In this document: piece after piece, positions 8,807 through 18,401 of the stretch | Numbering within the stretch: the stretch's first letter is position 1 | Layout: every line of letters starts with the position of its first letter | Assembly: GCA_903953815.1 (NCBI GenBank) | Contig: CAJBLA010000212.1 | Location: forward strand, 1-34,215 | Reading direction: 5' to 3' | Origin: an uncultured Bacteroidota bacterium | GTDB lineage: Bacteria > Bacteroidota > Bacteroidia > Chitinophagales > Chitinophagaceae | DNA: 34,215 bases | The notes under the pieces: model-generated | The model's database searches: none | Told to the model about the DNA's origin: nothing | What the model saw: only the letters and a program-made list of their open reading frames with translations | Program-made: the position numbers and the translations under genes

Positions 8807-9098
8807 CAAATTTATTTGTCAAGCCTTCAAAAATATCTTTTTCGGGTAGTTCCTTATTTTGAATGGCTTGCTTGAATTGTTTATCCCAACTGGCCAATGA
8901 AAGATTTAATTTATTTCGTTTTGGTTTGATTATTTTTTTCACCGGTTTTAATACCAGTGTATTATCGTCATTCAAAATAAAATCAATGGCTTGTCCGTTT
9001 TCTATCTTCAATTTTTTTAGCAGTGCTTTGCTTAACAACACCCCATTAGAGTTGCCAATTTTGCGAACGGTGGTAGTATAAAGTGGACGATCTTCCAT
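8790..9098 (-). CDS. mazE: AbrB/MazE-family antitoxin
   Basis: YTTTVRKIGNSNGVLLSKALLKKLKIENGQAIDFILNDDNTLVLKPVKK; swapped-hairpin AbrB domain, overlapping the toxin start. Confidence 0.92.
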   Translation of the reverse strand: MEDRPLYTTTVRKIGNSNGVLLSKALLKKLKIENGQAIDFILNDDNTLVLKPVKKIIKPKRNKLNLSLASWDKQFKQAIQNKELPEKDIFEGLTNKFDENEW

Positions 9099-9112
9099 GG
9101 TATAAATTTGTA

Positions 9113-9142
9113 TAAAGTTATAACGTTTTTTGTTATAACAAA
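9113..9142 (-). promoter_or_regulatory. Candidate mazEF promoter/operator with two GTTATAAC palindromes
   Basis: GTTATAAC at 9117-9124 and 9132-9139 (15 bp spacing); minus strand reads TTTG-N18-TAACTTTA upstream of mazE ATG at 9098. Confidence 0.6.
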
Positions 9143-9181
9143 CTATTACTTAGGTATTGTATTTCAATAGGTTATACACAA

Positions 9182-9211
9182 AAAAGGGTCCCGATGCATC
9201 GGGACCCTTTT
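9182..9211. terminator. Bidirectional Rho-independent terminator
   Basis: Perfect 30-nt palindrome AAAAGGGTCCCGATGCATCGGGACCCTTTT. Confidence 0.93.
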
Positions 9212-9234
9212 ACTTTAAAATAAATGGAAAGTGT

Positions 9235-10782
9235 TTATTTAAATATAGCAGGTGTACCTGGAGGAGGTATACTTTTTTTAATGAAGCTTCTTAAATGATC
9301 ATTACTTGTTGCTAAATCTTCCTTGCGCAAATACATCATGTGTCCGCTTTTATATCCTTCCCAGAACATACGATCTTGAATTTTTCCCGCAGGATCCATT
9401 TGCCACATATTATATTTTGCATTAAAATAATCACATGCACCATCATAATATCCTGATTGCACCAATAAATTCAAATACGGATTTTGCATCATCGCTTGTC
9501 TTAAGTTATCGCCCGTTTTATTATTGGTATTATCCCAAGGATAAGTAGGGCCAAAAATAAAATAGTTTAAATCTGTTTTATATCCCAACTCATCTCTTAA
9601 GTACATATTGATCGCAGGCGTAAAGGAATGTTCCCATGAAGTAAGTTCAGAATTGTAATCTGATTTTTCACCAGCATCAATTCTGTCGATGCCAATATAA
9701 CGTGAATCCAATCGACCAACGGTTTTACCTTGATCACGTAAAAGTTCTTTCCAGAAATAATTGTAAGGAATTTCTAAACTTTGTTGTGCAACGACCGTTT
9801 CATTTAAGCCAATATATTTTGAAACTTTTTTAACCATGTCTTTTCTTTTCTCCATAGACAATGCGCCGCCCTGTGCAATGGCAGGCATCAATTCATTGAT
9901 AGTAAAGGATTCTACTTCAGGTAAAAATTTAGTTAAGTCCTTAGATTGAAATTCAGCGGCTAATTTTTTATGGTGCCACGCAGTTGCCGCCATGTAAGGA
10001 ATGCGTAATGCAGCATCTGATACTCTATCGCGATCAATACCTAAATCAGTAGGTGAAACTAAAATCACGCCATTTAAATACATCCAATGTCTATTTTGTA
10101 ATTCCAATGACAATCCTGAAACGCGTGTGGTACCATAACTTTCTCCAATTAAAAATTTAGGAGATGCCCATCTTTTTTGACGCGCAACAAATGCATTAAT
10201 CCAATCCGCTAAATATTTAACATCCGCATTAACGCCAAAAAATTTAGAAGTAGGAACGGACTTATCTAGGATACGAGAAAATCCTGTATTCACTGGATCA
10301 ATAAATACAATGTCCGCTACATCAATTAAGGATTGTGGGTTGTCCTCAAATCCATAAGGTTGTACTGGATAACCTTCGTCATCTATTTTTAATTTTTTGG
10401 GTCCAGTATAGCCCAAGTGCATCCAAACACTTGCAGTACCAGGTCCCCCATTAAAGGAAATGACCAAGGGTCTTGTTTCCTTATTGGTTACATCGGTGCG
10501 TTCGTAGTATACATAAAATAATGCGGCAATCGCTTTGCCATCCTCGTCCCAAACAGGTTGTGTAGTGGCAGTTACCTTGTAGGGTACTTTTTGACCTTTG
10601 ATGGTAACCTCCCCCTTGGTTTCAGTTTTTTGCTCTAAATTAATTTCTCTTTTAAATGCAGGGTATTGGTCTTTTTCAGCAGCCTTAGGCGCTGCAGTAG
10701 TAGGCGGTTCCATGGTGGGCCTTTGCGCTGTCACAAAAAGCGTTGTTACTAGTAACAATGCGGTGAAAATTTGTTTTTGCAT
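9235..10782 (-). CDS. Secreted S10-family serine carboxypeptidase-like peptidase
   Basis: Signal peptide; FNGGPGTASVWMHLGYTGP; GESYGTTR nucleophile motif; YYDGACDYF and SGHMMY for Asp/His. Confidence 0.93.
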   Translation of the reverse strand: MQKQIFTALLLVTTLFVTAQRPTMEPPTTAAPKAAEKDQYPAFKREINLEQKTETKGEVTIKGQKVPYKVTATTQPVWDEDGKAIAALFYVYYERTDVTNKETRPLVISFNGGPGTASVWMHLGYTGPKKLKIDDEGYPVQPYGFEDNPQSLIDVADIVFIDPVNTGFSRILDKSVPTSKFFGVNADVKYLADWINAFVARQKRWASPKFLIGESYGTTRVSGLSLELQNRHWMYLNGVILVSPTDLGIDRDRVSDAALRIPYMAATAWHHKKLAAEFQSKDLTKFLPEVESFTINELMPAIAQGGALSMEKRKDMVKKVSKYIGLNETVVAQQSLEIPYNYFWKELLRDQGKTVGRLDSRYIGIDRIDAGEKSDYNSELTSWEHSFTPAINMYLRDELGYKTDLNYFIFGPTYPWDNTNNKTGDNLRQAMMQNPYLNLLVQSGYYDGACDYFNAKYNMWQMDPAGKIQDRMFWEGYKSGHMMYLRKEDLATSNDHLRSFIKKSIPPPGTPAIFK

Positions 10783-10926
10783 GATGCTATTGTTTATATA
10801 ATTAATTTTATACTTTAAATATACGGCATAAATACAGTTTCATAATCGGAAGAATATTTAATTTATTTAGGCGGTATTTCTGTAATTTAGACAAGTTCAA
10901 TTAAGCCATTTTAAAACCTTGTTCGG

Positions 10927-11499
10927 ATGTCAGAACCATCTCAAAAAGTAATTATTTTAACTGCACCTTCGGGGGCCGGAAAAACTTCCATTGCCCAATT
11001 TTTATTGCAACGTTTCCCTAATTTATCATTTTCAGTTTCTGCCACTACCCGCGCGCCAAGGGGTGGGGAAATAGATGGGGTTGAATACCAATTTATTAGC
11101 TTAGCTAAATTTGAAGGGTTGATTGCGCAAAATGAATTTTTGGAACATGAGATGGTATATAAAGATGTTTATTATGGTACGTTGAAATCCGAATTAACAA
11201 GAATTTGGGCACTTGGGAAAACCCCTATTTTAGATATTGATGTGAAGGGCGCCATTCATGTGCAAAAACAATTAGGCAGTAGCAGTTTATCTATATTCAT
11301 TCAGCCGCCTTCCATTGCAGTATTAAAAGAAAGATTAGTACATAGAAAAACCGAAACGCCGGAAAGTATTCAAATGCGTTTAGATAAAGCCGAATATGAA
11401 ATTAGCTTCAGTCATGAATTTAATACCATTATTAAAAATGAGGTGTTGGAAGTGGCTTGCGCGGAAACAGAAAAAGTAATCATTGAATTTTTAAAATAA
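10927..11499 (+). CDS. gmk: Guanylate kinase
   Basis: VIILTAPSGAGKTSIAQFLLQRFPNLSFSVSATTRAPRGGEIDGVEYQFI. Confidence 0.97.
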   Translation: MSEPSQKVIILTAPSGAGKTSIAQFLLQRFPNLSFSVSATTRAPRGGEIDGVEYQFISLAKFEGLIAQNEFLEHEMVYKDVYYGTLKSELTRIWALGKTPILDIDVKGAIHVQKQLGSSSLSIFIQPPSIAVLKERLVHRKTETPESIQMRLDKAEYEISFSHEFNTIIKNEVLEVACAETEKVIIEFLK

Positions 11500-11505
11500 C
11501 TTATT

Positions 11506-12324
11506 ATGTCATTACAAGGAAAAACAGTTTTTATTACTGGTGGAAGCAGAGGCATTGGTAAAGCAATGGCATTAAAATTAGCAGGCGCCGGTGCAAATAT
11601 TGTGATTGCTGCAAAATCGGTACAGGAAGATCCACGTTTGGGTGGTACCATTTTTTCAGCCGCAGCTGAAGTGGAAGCCCTTGGTGTAAAAGCTTTGGCA
11701 GTGCAAGTGGATATTCGCGATGAAGCACAAATTGCTGAAGCAATAAAACAAACCGTTGAAAAATTTGGAGGCATTGATATTGTAATTAATAATGCTAGCG
11801 CCATTCAATTAACAGATACCGAAAATACACCCAGTAAAAGATTTGATTTAATGCACAGCATTAATGTACGCGGTACTTTTTTAGTCGTACAACATGCACT
11901 CCCTTATTTAAAAAAATCATCACATGCACATATTTTAACCTTATCTCCTCCGATAAACTTGGCACCAAAATGGTTGGGACCCCATGTGGCTTATACTTTA
12001 TCAAAATATGATATGAGTATGTTAACCTTGGGTTGGGCAGAAGAATTTAAAGATGATCAAATTGCATGTAATTCATTATGGCCGCGCACCACGATTGATA
12101 CCGCTGCAGTGCGTAATTTATTGGGTGGGGAAATGTTAGCGAACATGAGCCGAACGCCCGCCATTATTGCGGATGCGGCTTTGTTTATTTTAAGCAAAGA
12201 AAAATTACAATACACAGGAAAAACATTTATTGATGAAGACGTATTGGCCGCAGAAGGCATTACCGATTTAGCACATTACTCCGTTGTACCTGGGGCTAAA
12301 TTATTTTACGATTTATTTTTATAA
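11506..12324 (+). CDS. SDR-family oxidoreductase (HSDL2-like)
   Basis: GKTVFITGGSRGIGKAMALKLAGAGANIVIAAKS; INNASAI; YTLSK active-site motif; 6 nt downstream of gmk. Confidence 0.92.
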   Translation: MSLQGKTVFITGGSRGIGKAMALKLAGAGANIVIAAKSVQEDPRLGGTIFSAAAEVEALGVKALAVQVDIRDEAQIAEAIKQTVEKFGGIDIVINNASAIQLTDTENTPSKRFDLMHSINVRGTFLVVQHALPYLKKSSHAHILTLSPPINLAPKWLGPHVAYTLSKYDMSMLTLGWAEEFKDDQIACNSLWPRTTIDTAAVRNLLGGEMLANMSRTPAIIADAALFILSKEKLQYTGKTFIDEDVLAAEGITDLAHYSVVPGAKLFYDLFL

Positions 12325-12355
12325 TTTTTTCGATACTACTTTAATAAAAGATTTT

Positions 12356-13825
12356 ATGATGAAACCTACTTTATTATTAAGCATGGTTGTTTTATTTTTA
12401 TCGGCTACTGCACAGAAAAAAAATAAAATAGATCCGATGGTTGCACAATTGAATACCATCAAAAGCGAAACGATTAGTTTTTTAGACAATCGTTATAATT
12501 TAGATAAAAAAACGGCGCTGCAAATTTGGGATTTTGCAGAAGTGGGTTATAAAGAAACGAAGAGCGCTGCATTACATGTGCAACATTTAAAAGAAGCTGG
12601 CTTTAAAGTGGAAACAGGTGTAGCAGATATTCCTACTGCCTTTGTAGCCACTTACGGATCGGGTTCGCCGGTGATTGGTATTTTAGCTGAGTTTGATGCT
12701 TTGCCTGGTTTGGCGCAAACAGCTAGCCCTGAAAAAAATACCATTGCTGGAAAAATTGCTGGACATGCTTGTGGGCATCATTTGTTTGGAACTGCAAGTG
12801 TAGCAACGGGCATCGTTATCAAAGAATTAATTGCAGCTGGTAAATTAAAGGGTACGATTAAAGTATATGGTTCCCCTGCAGAAGAAGGGGGTAGTGGTAA
12901 AGTATTTTTAGTACGCGCTGGATTATTAAATGATTTAGATGCTGTTATACATTGGCATCCAGATGTTGTGAATGCAGTGAGCACTTCAGTGGCGCTTGCG
13001 AATAAATCGGCAAAGTTTAAATTTTATGGTGTTGCTTCACATGCATCCATGTCACCTGATCAAGGAAGATCCGCATTAGATGGCGTTGAAGCCATGAACA
13101 ATATGGTGAACATGATGCGGGAACATATTCCGCAAGAAACTAGAATTCATTATGTAATTACGAACGGTGGTAAAGCCCCTAATGTGGTTCCAGACTTTGC
13201 AGAAGTATATTATTATGTACGTCATCCAAAACGCAAAGAGGTCGTTGAAATTTTTGACAGAGTAGTCAAAGCTGCAGAAGGTGCTGCCTTAGGAACAGGT
13301 ACTACGATGAAATATGATATCATTGGTGGCACACACGATTTATTAATTAACAAAACACTTGCTGAAGTAATGCAAGGCAACTTAGAAAAAGTAGGGGGCG
13401 TTACTTATACAGAGGAAGAAAAAGCATTTGCAAAAAAAATACAACCCACATTTAATGGAGCACCCATTGCTATGGAAACAGTCGCAACCATCAAACCACT
13501 GAGTTATGAAATGGGTGGTGGTAATACCGGATCAACTGATGTAGGTGACGTAAGCTATTTAAAGCCCACTGTTGGCGCGCGCGTAGCAACATGGGTTCCA
13601 GGAACAACAGCACATAGCTGGCAAGCAGTAGCAGCAGGTGGCACAGAGATTGGAACGAAAGGAATGTTGGTGGCAAGTAAAGCAATGGCATTAACTGCAA
13701 TTGATTTAATGAGTAATCCATTATTAATTCAAAAAGCAACACAAGAACTTAAAACTGCTATTGGCGATTATAAATACAAAGCTTTATTAGGCGACATTAA
13801 ACCAGCTTTGAATTATCGTGATTAG
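12356..13825 (+). CDS. Secreted M20-family amidohydrolase/peptidase (AbgB-like)
   Basis: MMKPTLLLSMVVLFLSATAQ signal peptide from ATG 12356; GHACGHHLFGTASV; GSPAEEGGSGKV; GVASHASMSPDQGRSALDG. The track start at 12284 overlaps the previous gene and is probably too early. Confidence 0.93.
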   Translation: MMKPTLLLSMVVLFLSATAQKKNKIDPMVAQLNTIKSETISFLDNRYNLDKKTALQIWDFAEVGYKETKSAALHVQHLKEAGFKVETGVADIPTAFVATYGSGSPVIGILAEFDALPGLAQTASPEKNTIAGKIAGHACGHHLFGTASVATGIVIKELIAAGKLKGTIKVYGSPAEEGGSGKVFLVRAGLLNDLDAVIHWHPDVVNAVSTSVALANKSAKFKFYGVASHASMSPDQGRSALDGVEAMNNMVNMMREHIPQETRIHYVITNGGKAPNVVPDFAEVYYYVRHPKRKEVVEIFDRVVKAAEGAALGTGTTMKYDIIGGTHDLLINKTLAEVMQGNLEKVGGVTYTEEEKAFAKKIQPTFNGAPIAMETVATIKPLSYEMGGGNTGSTDVGDVSYLKPTVGARVATWVPGTTAHSWQAVAAGGTEIGTKGMLVASKAMALTAIDLMSNPLLIQKATQELKTAIGDYKYKALLGDIKPALNYRD

Positions 13826-13848
13826 TGAGTAATAGAAGCGACAAAAAA

Positions 13849-15369
13849 TTATTCGTTTGTTTCCGGGCGCATTTGCGGGAAGAATAATACATCTTGTATA
13901 GAAGGTTGATTCAACATCATCATACATAAACGATCTATTCCAATACCAATTCCCGAAGTAGGTGGCATGCCATATTCCAAGGCTCTTAAAAAGTCATGGT
14001 CAATAAACATGGCTTCATCATCCCCTCTTTCCATAAGTGCTACTTGATCCTCAAAACGCTTGCGTTGATCAATAGGGTCATTTAATTCCGTATAAGCATT
14101 GGCTAACTCTTTGCCATTGACCATTAATTCAAAACGCTCAACCAATCCTTCCTTTGAACGATGCTTTTTAGTTAATGGGCTCATTTCAATCGGATAGTCA
14201 ATAATAAATGTTGGTTGGATATATTTTGATTCACTGGTTGCACCAAAAATTTCATCAATTAATTTTCCTTTTCCTATCGTTGGTGGCACATCAATATGTA
14301 ATTGCTTACAAACATCTCTTAAGCCCGCTTCATCCATTGCTGAAATATCAATACCGGTATTTTCCTGTATGGCTTCCATAATCGTCACACGACGAAAAGG
14401 TGCTTTAAAATTAATAGTGGTATCGCCAACGGTTAGTTCAGTTTTTCCATGCAAGGTGATTGCAATCTTTTCAAACAATTGTTCTGTTATTTCCATCATC
14501 CAGAAATAATCTTTGTATGCAGTATACCATTCTAATACGGTAAACTCTGGATTATGCGTACGATCCATTCCTTCATTTCTAAAGTTGCGGCTAAACTCAT
14601 ACACCCATTCAAAACCACCGACAATTAATCGCTTTAAATATAATTCATTCGCAATACGCAGGTAAAATGGAACATCCAATGCATTATGATGCGTCGTAAA
14701 AGGCCTAGCAGCAGCACCCCCAGGAATAGCTTGTAACACAGGTGTATCCACCTCTAATGCACCACGGGTATTTAAAAACTCCCGAATGGTGGTCATTAAT
14801 AATGTACGCTTTACAAAAGTTTCTTTTACATCTGGATTAATAATTAAATCAGCATAGCGTTGACGGTATCTGAATTCAGGATCCGTTACTGCATCAAACA
14901 CATGACCATCTTCATCACGCTTCACCACCGGTAATGGCTTTAATGATTTTGCTAATAAGGTAATGGTACTGGCATGCAATGAGGTTTCACCAGTTTTGGT
15001 GACAAACACATATCCAGTTGCGCCTAAAATGTCACCTAGGTCCATGGCGTTTTTAGTCATCACGTCCCAATAGGTCTTATCCTCGTCTGGACAAATTTCA
15101 TCTCTCTTTATATATAACTGAAAAATGCCCTTGTCATCTTGAATTTTTACAAATAACACTTTACCCTTATCATTCACGCTCATAATACGACCGGCAACAC
15201 AAACCGCTGCAAATTGCTCTTTGGTTTCCTCGGTATAGTTTTGCTTTATATCACTTGAATAGTGGGTCACCGGATATAAAGGGGCTGGATAGGGATTAAT
15301 GCCTGCAGCTTCTAATTGTTGTAATTTTTCGCGTCGAATGATTTCTTGTTCGGACAATGATTGACTCAT
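13849..15369 (-). CDS. lysS: Lysine--tRNA ligase (class II)
   Basis: RNEGMDRTHNPEFTVLEWYTAYKDYFWMM; GGAAARPFTTHHNALD; GMPPTSGIGIGIDRLCM. Confidence 0.98.
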   Translation of the reverse strand: MSQSLSEQEIIRREKLQQLEAAGINPYPAPLYPVTHYSSDIKQNYTEETKEQFAAVCVAGRIMSVNDKGKVLFVKIQDDKGIFQLYIKRDEICPDEDKTYWDVMTKNAMDLGDILGATGYVFVTKTGETSLHASTITLLAKSLKPLPVVKRDEDGHVFDAVTDPEFRYRQRYADLIINPDVKETFVKRTLLMTTIREFLNTRGALEVDTPVLQAIPGGAAARPFTTHHNALDVPFYLRIANELYLKRLIVGGFEWVYEFSRNFRNEGMDRTHNPEFTVLEWYTAYKDYFWMMEITEQLFEKIAITLHGKTELTVGDTTINFKAPFRRVTIMEAIQENTGIDISAMDEAGLRDVCKQLHIDVPPTIGKGKLIDEIFGATSESKYIQPTFIIDYPIEMSPLTKKHRSKEGLVERFELMVNGKELANAYTELNDPIDQRKRFEDQVALMERGDDEAMFIDHDFLRALEYGMPPTSGIGIGIDRLCMMMLNQPSIQDVLFFPQMRPETNE

Positions 15370-15399
15370 GGATGTTATATATTATAGTAGATTATAGTG

Positions 15400-15407
15400 C
15401 AAAAGTA
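15400..15407 (-). promoter_or_regulatory. Candidate -7 box (TACTTTTG) for lysS
   Basis: CAAAAGTA on + strand; TAnnTTTG on - strand, 31 nt upstream of lysS ATG. Confidence 0.5.
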
Positions 15408-15418
15408 AAACTTAAGCA

Positions 15419-16003
15419 TCAATTAACGAATAAAGCATTTTGAACCTCCTCAAAACTCAAGGAGAGGCAATCGCTAGGCTGCATTTGAGCTATAGAAAAC
15501 TGCCCTATTTGGGACCGAATTAATCTTACAACGGGGAATCCCACACTTGCAAACATTTTACGGACCTGCCTATTTTTACCTTCGGTGAGCTGAATAGATA
15601 CCCAGCTCGTAGGAATGCTTTTTCGCACCCGAATGGGAGGATTTCTTTCGGGTACTAATAGGTTATCGGGTAATATGTTAAGTATTGCTTTTTTAGTTTC
15701 ATAGGTTTTCCCATCTACTGAAATGGTCACACCTTTGGATAAGGATTCAATTGCATCACTAGTGATTACGCCATCTACTTGCACCCAATAAGTGCGTGCA
15801 TGCGCAAATTTTGGATGTAATAATTGATGATTAATACTTGTATCATTCGTTAATAATAACAAACCTTCACTATCATAATCTAATCGACCCACTGGATAAA
15901 CATCCTTGGATACATTCAAGATATCTTTTAAGCACAATTTACCATCCGAGGATGTAAACTGCGATAATACTTGATAAGGTTTATATATTAAATAATATTC
16001 CAT
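15419..16003 (-). CDS. rluE: RsuA/RluE-family pseudouridine synthase
   Basis: MEYYLIYKPYQVLSQFTS...DVYPVGRLDYDSEGLLLLTND...LTEGKNRQVRKMFASVGFPVVRLIR. ATG at 16003; the track's TTG at 16027 lies in a T tract. Confidence 0.88.
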   Translation of the reverse strand: MEYYLIYKPYQVLSQFTSSDGKLCLKDILNVSKDVYPVGRLDYDSEGLLLLTNDTSINHQLLHPKFAHARTYWVQVDGVITSDAIESLSKGVTISVDGKTYETKKAILNILPDNLLVPERNPPIRVRKSIPTSWVSIQLTEGKNRQVRKMFASVGFPVVRLIRSQIGQFSIAQMQPSDCLSLSFEEVQNALFVN

Positions 16004-16018
16004 TTTTACAGTTGAATG

Positions 16019-16100
16019 AAAAAACAAAGTCCTCCTGAATGCTCAAGAGGACCTCGTATATGGATGGGTTAGTAAGTACGGGAATTGAATTCCCTTCACA
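16019..16100 (-). ncRNA. Candidate small RNA or 5' attenuator upstream of rluE-like gene
   Basis: Minus-strand order: TAATATTG-like box, GGGAATT-C-AATTCCC hairpin (16080-16094), linker, GTCCTCTTGA-GCAT-TCAGGAGGAC hairpin (16029-16052, one G:U), then TTTGTTTTTT. Confidence 0.45.
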
Positions 16101-16410
16101 ATATTAAATATACTTTTTTCTAATTCAAAAAATATTTTAAACAAATTTATTGTGGTTATCCACATATTGCCATTTTTATACGATTATTTTATAGTAAAAT
16201 AATGGCTTTACTAGTAGTAAATTTTTTATAAATTAATAAGCCCTATTATTTTGTAACTGTCTGAAACATTGATGAATAAAGGGTTTTATTAATTTGCATT
16301 ATTTATATTTTTATAAATTAAAACTATTAAATGTTATGATTTTTTATATAACGAGGGGGTTAATTTATGCACTTAATGATGAAAAAAATATTTTTATAAA
16401 AAAGGGGCAT

Positions 16411-16418
16411 TACCTTTG
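16411..16418 (+). promoter_or_regulatory. Candidate -7 box (TACCTTTG) for lpxD-like gene
   Basis: Exact TAnnTTTG match 22 nt before ATG at 16440. Confidence 0.55.
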
Positions 16419-16439
16419 ATTTAGGCCAAAAAACTACTT

Positions 16440-17384
16440 ATGAAGCTACTTACACCCGTTTCTGTTGCATGGTTATCCAAATTAACCAATGCTGAAATTA
16501 TCGGTAATCAACACTTAGAAATTACTGGCGTGAATGAAATTCATCAGGTTGAATTAGGTGATATTGTGTTTGTTGATCATCCAAAATACTATAATACTTG
16601 TTTAAACAGCGAAGCAAGTTGTATAATTATTAATGATAAAAATGTAATAGTGCCCGAAGGAAAGGCTTTGTTATTTTGTACTGATCCATTTGAAGCTTAT
16701 TTAAAAATTGTAAAACACTTTAAGCCATTTATTCCTTGTGCAAAAGCAATAAGTGATGATGCAATTATAGGAGAAGGAACCATAATCATGCCTCATGTTT
16801 TTATTGGACCCAATGTAACCATTGGTAAAAATTGTGTGTTGCATCCGAGTGTTTCTATTTTATCAGATACCGTTATTGGGGATGAAGTAATTATTCAAGC
16901 CAATACGGTGATTGGAAGTGACGCTTTTTATTATAATACAAAAAAGGACCGCCAGGATTGGTATAAAAAACTACTCAGCTGCGGCAGGGTGGTCATTCAA
17001 GATAAGGTGGAAATAGGCGCCGGATGTACCATTGATCGCGGGGTGAGCGGCGATACTATTGTGGGAAGGGGCACTAAGATTGACAATATGGTACATATTG
17101 GTCATGATACCCAAATTGAACCCAATTGTTTGTTTGCAGCAGGGGTTGCCATTGCGGGGGGGGTTCAAATAAAGTCGGGGGTTACTTTATGGGGCCAAGT
17201 GGGCGTGACGAAGACAATAACCATTGGTGAAAACGCCACCGTTTTGGGTCATTCTGGCGTAACAGGTAGTTTGGCTGGCAATAAAGTATATATGGGATTC
17301 CCTGCAGAAGATGCTGGCATTAAGAAAAGAGAGATTGTTTGGATAAAACGCATCCCAGAATTATGGAAGAAGGTGATGGAATAA
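16440..17384 (+). CDS. lpxD: LpxD-like UDP-3-O-acylglucosamine N-acyltransferase (left-handed beta-helix)
   Basis: Hexapeptide repeats; GIGSD-like VIGSDAFYY; EIGAGCTIDRGVSGDTIVGRGTKIDNMVHIGHD; N-terminal LpxD-type domain. Confidence 0.85.
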   Translation: MKLLTPVSVAWLSKLTNAEIIGNQHLEITGVNEIHQVELGDIVFVDHPKYYNTCLNSEASCIIINDKNVIVPEGKALLFCTDPFEAYLKIVKHFKPFIPCAKAISDDAIIGEGTIIMPHVFIGPNVTIGKNCVLHPSVSILSDTVIGDEVIIQANTVIGSDAFYYNTKKDRQDWYKKLLSCGRVVIQDKVEIGAGCTIDRGVSGDTIVGRGTKIDNMVHIGHDTQIEPNCLFAAGVAIAGGVQIKSGVTLWGQVGVTKTITIGENATVLGHSGVTGSLAGNKVYMGFPAEDAGIKKREIVWIKRIPELWKKVME

Positions 17385-17417
17385 ATGTTTGCTAGTTAGT
17401 TCCAATCCCAATAATCC

Positions 17418-18398
17418 CTAGTCACTTAAATGATACAGCGCTTTCATTTCTTTACAAATGCGTTGAATACTCTCGGGTAACGGACGATATTTAAAATCAG
17501 GAAAAGCTTTTAATAGTTTCGTGTTATCAAAATGGACTACTGCTTGCGCTGTAGCTGCTGTTTCCTTGGTTAATAAAGGTGACTTCCCTGTAATCAAACC
17601 TTTGATTGCTTCTAATCGCCATACGATGGCCGTAAGTAATGGTGTTACACGACGATACGGAGGGCGCTTATTAAATGCTTGTGCGATTAAACTAAAAATA
17701 TATTGGTATTGCACATTTTCAGCGCTAACAATATATCGTTCACTTGTAATAGTGCTATCCATTAATAATTGCATCACATCCACCACATCCATTACATCTA
17801 CAAAACCGCTCACCCCAGTGGTAAACCATGGAAATGCTTCATAGGCCGATTTAAAAATGCCCGAAGATCCCTTCGTCCAATCGCCCGCTCCTAAAATGAT
17901 CACTGGATTTACGATAGCTACATTTAATCCTTCTGCCATACCGCGCCATACTTCCATCTCTGCTAAATACTTCGTTTTCCCATATTCACTATTACTTGTT
18001 TCCGAAGTCCAATTCATAGTTTCATCAATAGGCATTCCAATACGAATACGACCTAATGCGGCAACCGAACTTACATAAACAAGTTTTTGTATTTTATGTT
18101 CTAAACAAGCATTCACCACATTCGCAGTTCCTTCCTGATTGGCGATTAACATTTTGTGTTGGTCCTTGGGGGCAAATGAAACAATGGCTGCACAATGATA
18201 TACTTGCGTCACTCCTTGCATCGCCTTCGTTAATGAAACCACATCTAAAATATCACCCAAAATCCAGTTTACTTTTTCCGCGCCTTCAAAACTGGGAATA
18301 GTTTGACGATAAAACGCAACCACCTGTTTGTCTTTGGCAAGCAATGACTTTATTAAATGCGAACCCACAAGACCACTTGCACCTGTTACAAAAATCAT
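17418..18398 (-). CDS. NAD-dependent epimerase/dehydratase (extended SDR)
   Basis: MIFVTGASGLVGSHLIKSLLAKDKQVVAFYR; VYVSSVAALG; YGKTKYLAE. Confidence 0.92.
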   Translation of the reverse strand: MIFVTGASGLVGSHLIKSLLAKDKQVVAFYRQTIPSFEGAEKVNWILGDILDVVSLTKAMQGVTQVYHCAAIVSFAPKDQHKMLIANQEGTANVVNACLEHKIQKLVYVSSVAALGRIRIGMPIDETMNWTSETSNSEYGKTKYLAEMEVWRGMAEGLNVAIVNPVIILGAGDWTKGSSGIFKSAYEAFPWFTTGVSGFVDVMDVVDVMQLLMDSTITSERYIVSAENVQYQYIFSLIAQAFNKRPPYRRVTPLLTAIVWRLEAIKGLITGKSPLLTKETAATAQAVVHFDNTKLLKAFPDFKYRPLPESIQRICKEMKALYHLSD

Positions 18399-18401
18399 TG
18401 C

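Noticed and set aside
11412-11804. 130-aa minus-strand ORF across gmk/SDR
   Set aside because: Antisense to two confident genes; low-complexity Ala/Ser/Pro composition typical of antisense frames.
16070-16100. Possible tRNA T-arm (GGGAATTGAATTCCC)
   Set aside because: The loop is only 5 nt with a 5-bp stem and no other tRNA arms are found nearby.
16059-16112. Short plus-strand ORF beginning MDGLVSTGIEFPSQY
   Set aside because: Too short to support, and overlaps the hairpin element, which reads better as minus-strand RNA.
17521-18301. Plus-strand ORFs (107, 73, 81 aa) within the epimerase gene
   Set aside because: Antisense to a clear SDR-fold CDS.
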